Shown here: piece after piece, positions 20,881-31,500 of the stretch
Layout of the letters: each line of letters begins with the position of its first letter
Numbering within the stretch: position 1 is the stretch's first letter
NCBI GenBank assembly: GCA_020073385.1
Contig: JAIQFH010000015.1
Span: 59,188-123,187 of the forward strand
Length of the DNA: 64,000 nucleotides
Source of the DNA: Terriglobia bacterium
Lineage (GTDB): Bacteria; Acidobacteriota; Terriglobia; Terriglobales; Acidobacteriaceae
Direction of reading: 5' to 3'
Made by a program: the position numbers and the translations under genes
The notes under the pieces: generated by a model
The model's input: the letters and a program-made list of their open reading frames with translations, nothing else
Database searches by the model: none
Told to the model about the DNA's origin: nothing

Positions 20881-21881
20881 GTACGGTGACTGCCAAGCCG
20901 GAAGCAAGCCGCGAAGCCGCCAGCGAGAAGGACAAGTGGCTGCGCGCCTACCGGCAAATGGTGCGCATCCGGTTGTTCGAAGAGCAGGTCAACGAGCTTT
21001 ACACTCGCGCCCTGATGCCGGGGCTCGCGCATCTCTACAGCGGTGAAGAAGCAGTCGCAGTCGGCATCTGCGAAGCGCTGCGCATCGATGACTACATCAC
21101 CAGCACGCACCGCGGTCACGGACACTGTCTCGCCAAAGGTGCTTCTCCCGATCGCATGTTCGCCGAGTTGCTGGGTAAGGAAGCCGGATACTGCCGCGGC
21201 AAGGGCGGATCGATGCACATTGCCGATCCCGCCACCGGAAATCTAGGCGCAAACGCGATTGTCGGCGGTAGCGTAGGAATCGCAACCGGCGCAGCCTTCG
21301 CTTCGAAGCGCCTGGGCAACGGGCGCGTCGCAGTATGCTTCTTCGGCGAGGGAGCTCTTGGCCAGGGATCTCTGTATGAAGTCATGAACCTGGCACAGCT
21401 CTGGAAACTCCCGGTGATTTACGTTTGCGAAAACAATCTCTACAACGAGTACACGCATTACTCCGAGACCACCGCCGGAACGATCCTCGGCCGCGCGGCG
21501 GCATTCGGCATTGAGACTGCGGCAGCCGACGGTCAGGATGTGCGCGCCGTAAACGAGGTCGCTACCCGCCTCGTGAAGAGAGCGCGTGCTGGCGAAGGGC
21601 CGGCATTTCTGCAGGCGGACACGTACCGTTACAGCGGGCACCACGTTGGCGATATCAATCGCGAATACTACCGCTCCAAGACCGAGGAGCAGCGCTGGAA
21701 AACTGATCGAGATCCAATCAAGCTGCAGAGCAATTGGCTGATCGAACAAAGATACGCTGATGCCGCCGCTCTCGAGCAGATCACGATGGAAGCGCGCGCG
21801 GAGATGGAAGCCGCTGTCAAGTTCGCGGTTACCGCGCCGTATCCCAGCGTCGATCAAGTGGACGAGGACATCTATGCCTGA
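20877..21881 (+). CDS. TPP-dependent dehydrogenase E1 component, alpha subunit
   Basis: A 334-residue E1 alpha of the pyruvate/acetoin dehydrogenase type: HRGHGHCLAKG, RGKGGSMHIAD, and the thiamine-diphosphate motif GEGALGQGSLYEVMNLAQLW ending in CENN (GDG replaced by GEG, which is common). The start is GTG 20877, overlapping the previous stop. It overlaps the beta subunit by eight bases. AcoA-like features (the RGKGGSMHI segment) fit an acetoin or pyruvate substrate better than branched-chain acids, but the true substrate is open. Confidence 0.9.
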   Translation: MSTVTAKPEASREAASEKDKWLRAYRQMVRIRLFEEQVNELYTRALMPGLAHLYSGEEAVAVGICEALRIDDYITSTHRGHGHCLAKGASPDRMFAELLGKEAGYCRGKGGSMHIADPATGNLGANAIVGGSVGIATGAAFASKRLGNGRVAVCFFGEGALGQGSLYEVMNLAQLWKLPVIYVCENNLYNEYTHYSETTAGTILGRAAAFGIETAAADGQDVRAVNEVATRLVKRARAGEGPAFLQADTYRYSGHHVGDINREYYRSKTEEQRWKTDRDPIKLQSNWLIEQRYADAAALEQITMEARAEMEAAVKFAVTAPYPSVDQVDEDIYA

Positions 21882-22860
21882 ACGCGAGTTGACTTTCGCT
21901 CAGGCGGTGCGGGAAGCCCTCGCCGAAGAGATGCGCCGCGATTCGAGCGTGTGCATCTTCGGAGAAGACGTCGCCGAAGCCGGGACGCCCTTCAAAGTGC
22001 TTTCGGGTCTCGTCGAAGAGTTCGGCGCCGAGCGCGTCCTCGATACCCCAATCTCTGAGGCTGGTTTCACCGGTATCGGCGTAGGCGCTGCGATGACTGG
22101 TTTGCGCCCGGTCGTCGACATCATGTTCGGCGATTTCCTCACGCTGACCATGGATCAGATGGTCAACCAGGCCGCCAAAGCGCACTATATGTCAGGTGGG
22201 CACTGGAAAGTGCCAATGGTTCTGCGCACCACGCTGGGCGCGACTCGCCGCTCCGCTGCGCAGCATTCGCAGTCTCTGCATGCATGGTTCAGCCATGTTC
22301 CAGGGTTGAAGGTCGTGCTGCCGTCCACACCCTACGATGCGAAAGGGTTGCTGAAGACAGCAATCCGCGACGAGAACCCGGTCGTCTTCTTCGAAGACAA
22401 AATGATGTACAAGCTGAAAGGCCAAGTTCCGGCGGACGATTACACGATCCCTCTCGGCGTCGCTGACGTGAAGCGCGAGGGCGACGACATCACGTTAGTC
22501 GCCACCAGCAGCATGGTGCAGGTCGCACTCGGTGCAGCGGTGCTGCTTGAGAAAGAAGGCATCAGCGCCGAAGTGGTTGACCCGCGCACCACGTGGCCGC
22601 TCGATGAGAAGACTATCCTGGATTCTGTGAAGAAGACCTCACGCGTGATCGTGATGGATGAAGGCTACGGCCGTTACGGAGTGGCAGCAGAACTTGCCGC
22701 CGTCATCGCCGAGGGCGCATTCTACGATCTGGACGCTCCGGTCAAGCGAATGGGAGCGATGCACGTCCCGATCCCGTTCTCCCCGCCACTCGAAGACGTA
22801 ACGGTGCCAACGGAAGAAACGGTGTACAAAGCCGCCAAAGAAATGTGCGCCAAGTCGTAG
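21874..22860 (+). CDS. TPP-dependent dehydrogenase E1 component, beta subunit
   Basis: A 328-residue transketolase-like beta subunit: FGEDVAEAGTPFK near the N-terminus, DTPISEAGFTGIGVGAAMTG, the QMVNQAAKAHYMSGG helix, and the C-terminal half with VVDPRTTWPLDEKTI. Start ATG 21874 lies inside the end of the alpha gene (8-base overlap), so the two are translated together. The TAG stop forms the first bases of an inverted-repeat element. Confidence 0.93.
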   Translation: MPERELTFAQAVREALAEEMRRDSSVCIFGEDVAEAGTPFKVLSGLVEEFGAERVLDTPISEAGFTGIGVGAAMTGLRPVVDIMFGDFLTLTMDQMVNQAAKAHYMSGGHWKVPMVLRTTLGATRRSAAQHSQSLHAWFSHVPGLKVVLPSTPYDAKGLLKTAIRDENPVVFFEDKMMYKLKGQVPADDYTIPLGVADVKREGDDITLVATSSMVQVALGAAVLLEKEGISAEVVDPRTTWPLDEKTILDSVKKTSRVIVMDEGYGRYGVAAELAAVIAEGAFYDLDAPVKRMGAMHVPIPFSPPLEDVTVPTEETVYKAAKEMCAKS

Positions 22861-22950
22861 AGACGTAGCTTGCTACGTCTCAGCCGGCGGCATCGGTAGA
22901 GGTTTAGTTTTGAGACGAGGCCGGCAAGACGTTGCAAGCAACGTCTCTAC
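22857..22950. repeat. REP-like inverted-repeat element inside the operon
   Basis: Outer arms GTAGAGACGT (22857-22866) and ACGTCTCTAC (22941-22950) are perfect complements; an inner hairpin AGACGTAGCT/TGCTACGTCT follows the left arm and GACGTTGCAAGCAACGTC precedes the right end. It lies between E1 beta and the M24 gene and could stabilise upstream mRNA or lower downstream expression. Confidence 0.7.
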
Positions 22951-22965
22951 AGGCAGGAGGATTTT

Positions 22966-24306
22966 ATGGCACTCAAAACTCATGGCACCATGGCCGTTGA
23001 TTGGGAGAATCGAATCGACTTCGACCGCCTCCGCCGCGAACGTCTGCAGAAGGCGAAAGACCTGCTCGCCAAGTCGTCGATGGGATCGTTGCTGTGTTTC
23101 GACATGAACAACGTCCGCTACCTGACTGCGACGCACATCGGCACCTGGGCGCAGGACAAGGCCAACCGCTTCACGCTGCTCCCGCAAAACGACGAGCCCA
23201 TCCTCTGGGATTTCGGTTCCGCCGCCAGACACCATCAACTGAATTGTCCGTGGCTTGGTGAGCGCTCGCGTCCAGGAATCTCCATGCTCCGTGGAGCAAT
23301 GACGCCCGAGATGGGGCGCGCCGAAGATGTTGCGAAAAAGATCCGCATTGAACTCGAAAAACGCGGCCTGCACAAGGAGCCTGTCGGCATTGACATCATC
23401 GAACTCCCGGTCCTGTTCGCCCTGCAGCGCGAAGGCCTCGAGATCGTCGACGGTCAGCAACTCATGTCCGAGGCCCGTGTCATCAAGACACAAGATGAGA
23501 TCTCACTGCTCAACACATCGGCGATGATGGTCGACGCCGCTTACGATGAACTCTATCGCGCCATGAAGCCCGGCTTGGCCGAAAACGAAGCCGTCGGCCT
23601 CGTCAGTAAGGTTCTCTACGATCTCGGCTCTGAATACGTCGAGGCGGTGAACGCCATCTCCGGCGAGCGCTGCAATCCGCACCCGCACGTGTTCTCCGAT
23701 CGCATCTTGCGCCCCGGTGACCCCGTGTACTACGACATCCTGCACTCCTACATGGGATACCGCACCTGCTACTACCGCTGCTTCACGATAGGGTACGCGT
23801 CGCACGCCATGGTCGACGCTTACAAGCGTTGCCGCGAATACCTCGATGCAGCCATCGAACTTGTGCGGCCCGGCCGCACCACCGCTGAGATCGCCGCGGT
23901 CTGGCCCAAAGCGCAGGACTTCGGCTTCCCTAACGAAGAAGCTGCTTTCGCCCTGCAGTACGGCCACGGTATCGGACTTGCCATCTGGGAAAAGCCAGTG
24001 ATCAGCCGCCTGGTTTCCTTCGATCATCCGGTCGAGATCAAGCCCGGCATGGTGTTCGCTCTCGAAACCTTCTGGCCCTCGACCGATGGCTGGAGCGCCG
24101 CTCGCATCGAAGAAGAGATCGTAGTGACTCCGACCGGACACGAAGTCATCACCCGTTTCCCGGCAGAAGAACTTCTGGTTGCCGGTGCTCACTATTTCAC
24201 GGTGAACGGCCCGCTGCCGACGACACGCGAAAGCGAAGCTCCCGCCAGCAAGCACGTTCTCGACATGATCGAAGCCAGCGCCAAGACGGAGAAGATCGGA
24301 GTTTAG
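22966..24306 (+). CDS. M24 (creatinase/aminopeptidase P-fold) hydrolase with altered metal site
   Basis: A 446-residue pita-bread protein: N-terminal creatinase-like domain (DMNNVRYLTA) and C-terminal catalytic domain. Four of the five usual metal ligands are visible: Asp in YYDILHSY, His in YGHGIGL, Glu in FALETFW and Glu in RIEEEIVV. The second Asp of the DxG...D motif is replaced by Cys (GYRTCYYR, where GYxSDITR is usual). GGAGG precedes the ATG. Its place between E1 beta and E2 suggests it makes a substrate for the complex, for example by hydrolysing or cleaving an imported compound. Peptidase activity should not be assumed. Confidence 0.82.
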   Translation: MALKTHGTMAVDWENRIDFDRLRRERLQKAKDLLAKSSMGSLLCFDMNNVRYLTATHIGTWAQDKANRFTLLPQNDEPILWDFGSAARHHQLNCPWLGERSRPGISMLRGAMTPEMGRAEDVAKKIRIELEKRGLHKEPVGIDIIELPVLFALQREGLEIVDGQQLMSEARVIKTQDEISLLNTSAMMVDAAYDELYRAMKPGLAENEAVGLVSKVLYDLGSEYVEAVNAISGERCNPHPHVFSDRILRPGDPVYYDILHSYMGYRTCYYRCFTIGYASHAMVDAYKRCREYLDAAIELVRPGRTTAEIAAVWPKAQDFGFPNEEAAFALQYGHGIGLAIWEKPVISRLVSFDHPVEIKPGMVFALETFWPSTDGWSAARIEEEIVVTPTGHEVITRFPAEELLVAGAHYFTVNGPLPTTRESEAPASKHVLDMIEASAKTEKIGV

Positions 24307-24347
24307 GGCTGAAGGCCATCGTCAAGGCCCTCCCCAACCGAACGACT

Positions 24348-25556
24348 ATGGCCTTCAGCGTAGTAATGCCCGCTCTCGAGATGGCGCAGGAAACCGGCAA
24401 GCTCCTTGCTTGGCGGAAGAAGGAAGGCGACCGCGTCTCCAAAGGCGAACCTCTCCTCGAGATCGAAACTGACAAGGCAGTCGTCGAAGTGGAAGCTCCT
24501 GCCGACGGCATCTTGGCGGGAGTCAAAGCATCCGAAGGAGCAGACATTCCAGTTGGCCAGACGATTGCCTGGATCGTCGCTCCAGGAGAACAGCCGCCTG
24601 CTGATACCTCCTCTTCTGCACCCGCGGCTCGTGCGACTTCGCAGCCGAAGTCTGAGCCGTCCCGTGCCGCTCCAACTCAGGCTGCTTCACAGTCAGCCGC
24701 CGTCTCAGCCAAGATTTCCCCCAAGGCCCGCCGTCTCGCCAAAGAACTGGGTGTAGATATCTCGGCAGTTCGCGGCTCCGGCCCCGGTGGAGAAATTCTC
24801 GCTTCCGACGTGCAGGCCGCAGCGGCCGCGCCCGCTTCCGCAACACCTCATCCAACTCCAAGAGATTCCGGAACGGTCGAAGTTCCTACTTCACTGGGCC
24901 GAATCATGGCTGAGCGCACGACCCAAAGTTGGACAACCGTTCCCCACTTCTTCGTGACTCGCGACGTCGACGCCACGGCATTGAGTCACTATCGCGAGCA
25001 GATCGTCGATGAAATCGAGTCCACGAAGAAAGTCCGCGTCACTCACACAGACCTGCTAGTCGCTGTCGTGTCGCGCGTGCTCTTGAAACATCCGCGCCTG
25101 AATGCCAGCTGGAGCGCAGAAGGCATTCATCTGCACGATCATGTGAACATGGGCGTGGCTATCGCCGTGAATGATGGCGTAGTCGCCGCCGTCATACACA
25201 ATGCACACACCGCGAGTGCGGCGGAGATAGCTATTCAGCGCCGGGATGTCGCCGAGCGCGCCCGCGCCGGCAAGCTGCGCCCTGCCGATATCGCCGACGC
25301 TACCTTCACGATCAGTAATCTAGGCATGTATAGGGTGGATCAGTTCAGCGCGATCATCATTCCGCCACAGGCCGCGATTCTGGCGGTGGGAGGAATTGCC
25401 GACAGAGTCATCGCGCTCGAAGGAAAGCCTGCAGTACGGCCCATGATGACCCTGACGGTTTCCTGTGACCACCGCGTGGCCGATGGCGCCCGCGCCGCCA
25501 GGTTCTTGAGTGACATCGCTCAGGCGCTAAGTGATCCCACAAAATTTCTCGAATAG
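24348..25556 (+). CDS. Dihydrolipoamide acyltransferase E2 component
   Basis: A 402-residue E2: one lipoyl domain (EIETDKAVVEVEAPADG, lipoyl Lys43), an Ala/Pro/Ser-rich hinge, a peripheral subunit-binding domain (ISPKARRLAKELGVDISAVR, GSGPGGEI) and the acyltransferase core with active-site HRVADG (His375). It completes E1-E2, but no dihydrolipoamide dehydrogenase is adjacent, so E3 must come from elsewhere in the genome. The start lies 41 bases after the M24 gene with a weak ribosome site. Confidence 0.92.
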   Translation: MAFSVVMPALEMAQETGKLLAWRKKEGDRVSKGEPLLEIETDKAVVEVEAPADGILAGVKASEGADIPVGQTIAWIVAPGEQPPADTSSSAPAARATSQPKSEPSRAAPTQAASQSAAVSAKISPKARRLAKELGVDISAVRGSGPGGEILASDVQAAAAAPASATPHPTPRDSGTVEVPTSLGRIMAERTTQSWTTVPHFFVTRDVDATALSHYREQIVDEIESTKKVRVTHTDLLVAVVSRVLLKHPRLNASWSAEGIHLHDHVNMGVAIAVNDGVVAAVIHNAHTASAAEIAIQRRDVAERARAGKLRPADIADATFTISNLGMYRVDQFSAIIIPPQAAILAVGGIADRVIALEGKPAVRPMMTLTVSCDHRVADGARAARFLSDIAQALSDPTKFLE

Positions 25557-25561
25557 AAGTT

Positions 25562-27046
25562 TTACTGCTGCAGGATCTGTCCCGGCTCCGGACGAACCTG
25601 CTCATCTCTAATCTCGCTCGAATCCCACCCGCCGCCCAGAGCCTTAACCAGGTACACGGTGCTCACCAGTTGCTGCCCGAGCAACTGCGTTTCGAGCCGC
25701 TGATTGCTTAACAAGGTGGTCTGTGCGGTAATCACGTCGAGATAATTCGTCACTCCGCCCACGTATCGGTTGTTCGCAATCTCCAAAGCCTTCCGCGCAT
25801 CTTCAACGGCCGCTCCTTGCGTCGAAAGAGCCTGCGAGAGCGTGCTTAGATTGCTGATGCCATCTTCCACCTGTTGAAAAGCAGCGAGCACGTTTTGCCG
25901 ATAGTTCGCCACAGCCTCGTCGTACGCCGCCCGCGCCGCCGCCAGATTTGCGCGATTGCGTCCGCCCTGCAGTACCGGTTCCAGAGCATCCGCGCCTAAT
26001 GACCAGAAAAGGCTCGGGGCATTGAACAACGAGCTAACGGCCGTGCTCTGCGCTCCTCCTGCGCCGCCGAGGGTGATATGTGGATAAAAAGCGGTTCGCG
26101 CCAATCCGACCTTCGCGTTTGCGTACGCTACGTCGCGCTCGTAGGTAGCGATGTCCGGCCGGCGCTCCAGCACGTCTGACGGAACTCCCAGCGGCACTGC
26201 CGGCGGTGTGTTCTTCAGCGGCGCTACCGGCACATTGAAATTCGAGGCTGGCTGCCCCACCAGCACCGCCATCGCGTGTTCATATTGAGCCCGCGTTTGC
26301 TGCACCAAGGCTGCCTGCGAAATGGTGGAATCCAGCAAGGTGGCCTGTTGCGCGACCTCCAGCCCGCTCGCGATCCCTCCGGTATGGCGCTGATTCAGCA
26401 AGTCCAGCGCCTTCCGCTGATATCCCACCGATTCCTCGACGACCTGGTACTCCGCATCGAGTTCGCGCAAGGTGAAATAGTCGGCTGCGAGTTCGGCAGT
26501 CAACACCAACTGCACATTCCCGAGATCCGCCGCGGTGGATTGTAGCGAAGCCTTCGCTGCTTCCACATTCTTGCGCACGCGCCCGAACAAATCGGCTTCA
26601 TAGCTCAATGAAAACGGAATCGTATAGACACTCTGCGTATAAGGCCGCGCAATCCCGCTCGCTACCACGGCTCCGTTCAACGGACGGTTGCCCGACCCGC
26701 GCTCGCGAATTGCGGATGGGTCTGCCGAAACCTGAGGAAAGTAATCCGCTGTCGCAATCCGCGCCAGAGAACGCGCCTGGCTCAATCGATCCCGCGCCGC
26801 CACCAGAGACTGATTCGCCTGCAAGAGTTGCTGCTCGTAACCGTCCAGCGCAGGATCCTGAAAGATCTGCCACCATGCCCCCTTCGGGATCGCGTCCTTG
26901 GGCGCAGCCTGTTCCCACGGTGGCTGCGTCTTCCAGGCATCAGGCGCGGACTCGGGAGCGCTTGGGCGCGCATATCGCGGCCCCACCGTGCATGCGCTTG
27001 CGAATGCCAGCCACAACAGCAGCGCTGCGACAGATCCCCGTCTCAC
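25562..27046 (-). CDS. Outer-membrane efflux lipoprotein (OprM/NodT family)
   Basis: Outer-membrane channel of a tripartite pump. The 494-residue protein has a lipoprotein signal ending FASAC followed by TVGPRYARP, the classic start of NodT-family channels (VGPxYxRP), and two TolC-type repeats (ADYFTLRELDAEYQVV..., then AAFQQVEDGISNL, ANNRYVGGVTNYLDVI). The start is GTG with a GTGA overlap with the upstream periplasmic subunit gene. Confidence 0.93.
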   Translation of the reverse strand: MRRGSVAALLLWLAFASACTVGPRYARPSAPESAPDAWKTQPPWEQAAPKDAIPKGAWWQIFQDPALDGYEQQLLQANQSLVAARDRLSQARSLARIATADYFPQVSADPSAIRERGSGNRPLNGAVVASGIARPYTQSVYTIPFSLSYEADLFGRVRKNVEAAKASLQSTAADLGNVQLVLTAELAADYFTLRELDAEYQVVEESVGYQRKALDLLNQRHTGGIASGLEVAQQATLLDSTISQAALVQQTRAQYEHAMAVLVGQPASNFNVPVAPLKNTPPAVPLGVPSDVLERRPDIATYERDVAYANAKVGLARTAFYPHITLGGAGGAQSTAVSSLFNAPSLFWSLGADALEPVLQGGRNRANLAAARAAYDEAVANYRQNVLAAFQQVEDGISNLSTLSQALSTQGAAVEDARKALEIANNRYVGGVTNYLDVITAQTTLLSNQRLETQLLGQQLVSTVYLVKALGGGWDSSEIRDEQVRPEPGQILQQ

Positions 27047-28500
27047 TGCCCACTCTCCTTGGCCTTGCTCGGTTTTCTCGGCTGCTCCTGCGAGTTGCGT
27101 TGTTGCTGCTCGGGAAGATTTTCTTCCTGGCGTGTGCTCTGCGGAACCGCTTGTGGTTGTGCCGCCGACTGATCCTGGCCTTGTCCCGGCGATGGTGGCG
27201 CGAGGCTCACCTGCTGCCCATCTTCCAGCGAGTCCGGTGGATTGATCACAATCTGGTCTTGCGTAGAAACGCCCGCCAGAACTTCCAGAGTGGTTCCGTA
27301 GTCTTTTCCGATGTTGATTGCGCGCAGTTCTACCTTATTGTCTGGCCCCACAACCGCCAGCCGCGGTCCCTCAGAGCGAAACAGCATCGCATTCACTGGC
27401 ACCGTAACTTTGTTGACGTTTGAGCCCACCGCAAAGTGCACCTCGCCGAACGAACCTGGCAACAGGCGGCCGTCTCGATTCGGCACATCCACTTCCGTGA
27501 GGAGCGTCCGAGTATTGGGATCAATCGACTCAGCCGTCCGAGCGACCTTGGCCGAGAATCTCTGTCCCGGAAATTCCTGCAGAGTTACCGTCGTCGACGC
27601 GCCAACCCTGATAAAAGGCGCATATGCCTGAGGAACGCTGGTGTAGACGCGTAGCGGATCCACTCGCGCGATGTCGAACAGTTCGCGTCCCGCAGCCCCG
27701 GCCCCGGCATTGATCAATGCTCCCGGGTCGACGTTGCGCTTCGTAATGACCCCGGAGAATGGCGCATATACCTTCTTGAATCCTTCCAGTTGTTCGAGCC
27801 GGCGCACGTTCGCATCTGCCGCCGCCAGATTTGCCTGCGCCTGTTTGTATCCACTGCTCTGTTGGTCGGCCTCCTGCGCCGAGACCGAGTCGCTCTTGCG
27901 CAGGTTCTCCCAGCGGTCGGCGCTGATCTTGGCGAGTTCCAGTTGCGCCACAATCTGTTGCCGCGCAGCTCGGGTCTGATTTAATTCCTGATCGACTTCA
28001 GGAGTGTCGATCGTCGCCAGTAAGTCACCTTCTTGCACGCGACTTCCGATGTCCTTATACCAACGCACCAGATATCCATTCGTCCGGGCGTAGATCGGAG
28101 ACTCCTCGAAAGCCTGCAACGAACCCGGAAGCACAAGCTCTTCGTCAGGTTTCTCCGCCAAGGGATGCACGACAGCGACTGTGGGAATCGTTTCCCGCTC
28201 GGTTTCCTTGGCCAGTGCCTGTTCGCGACTCGCGCGGCCGATCAGTGTGACCGCACCGGCCGTCAGCAAAATCAGCAGCGCCACTCCAACTACCATCAGA
28301 GCTCGACGCGGAGGAGCAGGAGGCATCTCCGGTGGCGGCTCAATGGCATGCGTTTGCCGACGTGACCGCTCCTTCATGGCGGCGATCTCTTCATCAATTT
28401 CGGCTCGCGTGGCGTGATGAGGAGTGTCCGCACTGTGTCGGCCATCGGACTCGCTGGCCACGCGATTTTGCTGCTGCGTTTGTTCGTCATCTAACTTCAT
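27043..28500 (-). CDS. RND efflux periplasmic adaptor (membrane fusion protein)
   Basis: Links the inner-membrane pump to the outer channel. One membrane anchor (RRALMVVGVALLILLTAGAV) follows an unusually long charged cytoplasmic N-terminus of about 70 residues; then come the barrel-sandwich hybrid, alpha hairpin and beta-barrel (GVITKRNVDPGALINAG, FPGQRFSAKV). The C-terminus is Gln/Pro-rich. ATG 28500 has GGAG six bases upstream; ATG 28539, overlapping the pump stop, is an alternative. Confidence 0.9.
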   Translation of the reverse strand: MKLDDEQTQQQNRVASESDGRHSADTPHHATRAEIDEEIAAMKERSRRQTHAIEPPPEMPPAPPRRALMVVGVALLILLTAGAVTLIGRASREQALAKETERETIPTVAVVHPLAEKPDEELVLPGSLQAFEESPIYARTNGYLVRWYKDIGSRVQEGDLLATIDTPEVDQELNQTRAARQQIVAQLELAKISADRWENLRKSDSVSAQEADQQSSGYKQAQANLAAADANVRRLEQLEGFKKVYAPFSGVITKRNVDPGALINAGAGAAGRELFDIARVDPLRVYTSVPQAYAPFIRVGASTTVTLQEFPGQRFSAKVARTAESIDPNTRTLLTEVDVPNRDGRLLPGSFGEVHFAVGSNVNKVTVPVNAMLFRSEGPRLAVVGPDNKVELRAINIGKDYGTTLEVLAGVSTQDQIVINPPDSLEDGQQVSLAPPSPGQGQDQSAAQPQAVPQSTRQEENLPEQQQRNSQEQPRKPSKAKESGQ

Positions 28501-28535
28501 GCTTTGCTCCGAATCTATGAATCCGCTGTTTCTTA

Positions 28536-31500
28536 TCATGACTCTTGCACGCGTGCCCGCCGTGCCTCTCGCCGGCTGTGGAATATCGCGAAAACACTGG
28601 GCACGAAGAACAATGTGGCCACCGTGGCGAACAAAAGCCCACCAATCACCGCGCGTCCCAAGGGAGCGTTTTGCTCTCCGCCTTCGCCAAAGCCCAGCGC
28701 CATCGGCACCATTCCGATAATCATTGCCAGTGCAGTCATCAGTACCGGCCGGATGCGCGTGTACCCGGCTGCCACGGCCGCCTGGACGGCAGGTACGCCC
28801 TCATCCATCTGTTCGCGTGCGAAGCTCACCATCAGAATCGAGTTCGCCGTCGCCACGCCCATGCACATGACCGCTCCCGTGAGAGACGGCACATTCAGAG
28901 TTGTGTGAGTCAGCAACAGGAACCAGCAGATTCCAGCCAGTGCGCCTGGCAGTGCTGTAATGATGATGAACGGATCCAGCCACGACTGAAAGTTGATCAC
29001 GATCAGCAGGTAGACCAGCACAATCGCTCCGACCAGCCCCACGCCTAGCCCGATAAACGAAGACCGCATGGTTGCGACCTGCCCACGCACCACGATGTGA
29101 GTGCCACGCGGCAGTTTTCCCTCGAAGGTCTTGAGCACTTCTTGTGTATCAGCGGCGACCGCTCCCAAGTCCCTGTCTTGCGTGCTGGCAAACACGTCGA
29201 TGATCGGCTGCACGTTGTAGTGATTGACCGTCGCAGGCCGCACCGTTGGACTGACCTGCACCAGGTTACCCATCAACTGCGGCCCTTGCTGCGAAACTAC
29301 AGGGATGTTCATCAGGTCTTGCAGGTCTGTCATACGGTATTGTGGCGCCTGCACTGCCATCTGATACGTCACTTCATTTTTCGGATTGAGCCAGAAGTTG
29401 GGCGAAGTCTGGAAGCTCCCGCTCAGTGAAACCAGCGCGCTCTGCGCCACCTCGCGCGTCGTCAGCCCGACTTGAGCGACGCGCGTGCGCTCGATATCCA
29501 TGTGCAGTGTGGGCAAGGAGAGGAGCTGTTGGACATGCACATCGGCGGTTCCGGGGATATGGCGCATCCGGCCTGCGATCTGCTGAGCGATCGCATAGTT
29601 GGTCTGCAAGTCCGTGCCGACAACTTGCACGTCGATGGGGGCAGGAATGCCGAAATTCAAGATCTGCGTCACGATATCAGCGGGCTGGAAGAAGAACTCC
29701 ACGCCCGGAAAATGCCGAGGCAGGAATTCCCGCAAATGCCGCGTCAGGTCGGCTGTCGGCTCATGCTTCTCCGGATTCAAGGCAATCAGAATCTCAGCAT
29801 CGCTCGAGCCGATCGTTCCGTTGGAACTATACGACTGGTTGATGCCGGAGTTCGGCAGCCCAATGTTGTCCAGAATGGTTTGCAGTTGTCCCTGCGGGAT
29901 TTCTGCGCGCAACGATTTCTCGATCTGATCGCACAGGCGAGCTGTCTCCTCGACGCGTAATCCGGGACGTCCGCGAACGTGAAGCCGTAACAACCCTGCA
30001 TCTACCTGGGGAAAGAAGTCTTGTCCCAGGAATGAAAACAGTCCCAGAGAGAGCACGCAGAACAACAGGAAGCAAACTGCGAACAGCCCCCGATGCGCGA
30101 TCGTTGTCTCCAGCAGAGATTCATAGCTCCGGCGGAACTGTTCGAATTTCCGCTCAAAGCCACGCTGGAACCTTGCAAGAGAGGATTTCGGGGTCTCGGC
30201 CCGGTGTTCGTGGCCCCGCATGATGTACATCACTAGCGTCGGAATCAGCGTTCGCGACAGAAGATAGCTGGCCAGCATGGCGAAGCTCACCGCCTCCGCC
30301 AGCGGCACAAATAAAAACTTCGCCACGCCGCTCAGGAAGAACATAGGCACGAACACGATGCAGATGCTGAGCGTCGAGACGAATGCCGGCACGGCAATCT
30401 GTTGTGCTCCGTCGAGGATCGCCTGCCGCATTTCTTTGCCCATCGCCAGATTGCGCTCGATATTCTCGATTTCCACGGTGGCATCGTCGACCAGAATCCC
30501 TACCGCCAGTGCCAATCCACCCAGCGTCATGATGTTGATCGTCTCGCCGATGGCCCCGAGCAAAATGATCGACACGAAGATCGAAAGCGGAATCGAGATC
30601 GAGATGACGATCGTAGGACGCCAATCCCCCAGGAAGATCAAGATCATGCAAGCCGTGAGTGCGGCGGCTATCAGGGCCTCACGAACCACTCCGTTGATGG
30701 ATGCCCGCACGAAAAGCGACTGATCGAACAGATGAGAGATCTTCAGTTCCGGTGGCAGCGACTGCGCAGCCTGCTCAACGATCCCTTTGACTCCGGCGAC
30801 AATCTGCAGCGTCGACGCCGAGCCGTTCTTGTAAATCGACATCAGCGCGCCGCGGTTCCCGTCTTGCCGAACAATGTTGGTCTGTGGCGCAAATCCGTCG
30901 CGGATGTGCGCCACGTCGCGCATGTAGAGCGTCGACCCGTTCGTGGTCTTTACCGGCAGATCGTTCAGTTCCGCAATCGTCTCCGGTGTCCCGTTCATCT
31001 CGATCTCATACTCAAGCGGTCCCATCTTCATCGTGCCCGCCGGCAGAATGATGTTCTGGGCGTTCACGGCATTCACAATGTCGACAGGGGAAAGACCGTA
31101 AGCTTGCAGCTTCGGCAAATCGAGATCGACTTGAATCTGCCGCAATTTGCCCCCGTACGGGTACGGCGTAGCGGCACCGGGAACCGTTGCCAAAAAAGTG
31201 CGCAGAAAATTCTGCCCAAGGTCGAACAGTTGCTGCTCCGGAAGCGTCTTGCTGCTGAGGCCGAGTTGAATAATGGGCGTCGTTGAGGCGCTATACGAAA
31301 TGATGAGTGGAGGAGTCGTGCCGGGTGGCAGTCCTCGTACGGTGGTCTGGGAAATCGCCGTAATCTGCGCAATTGCACCTTGAACGTTGGTGCCAGGACG
31401 AAAGAACACTTTTATGATTCCCAATCCATACACCGATTGGGACTCCATGTGCTCGATGTCGTTAACCGTGGTGGTGATCCCTCGCTCGGAGTTGGCGACG

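Noticed and set aside
22966..24306. DMSP lyase (DddP) assignment for the M24 protein
   Set aside because: The fold and the YRTCYYR-like segment are suggestive, but I could not match the acidic metal ligands described for DddP, and no DMSP genes are adjacent. It remains only a hypothesis.
30402..31286. Open frame of 294 codons on the plus strand
   Set aside because: Opposite the RND permease, Arg/His-rich and typical of antisense translation in GC-rich DNA.
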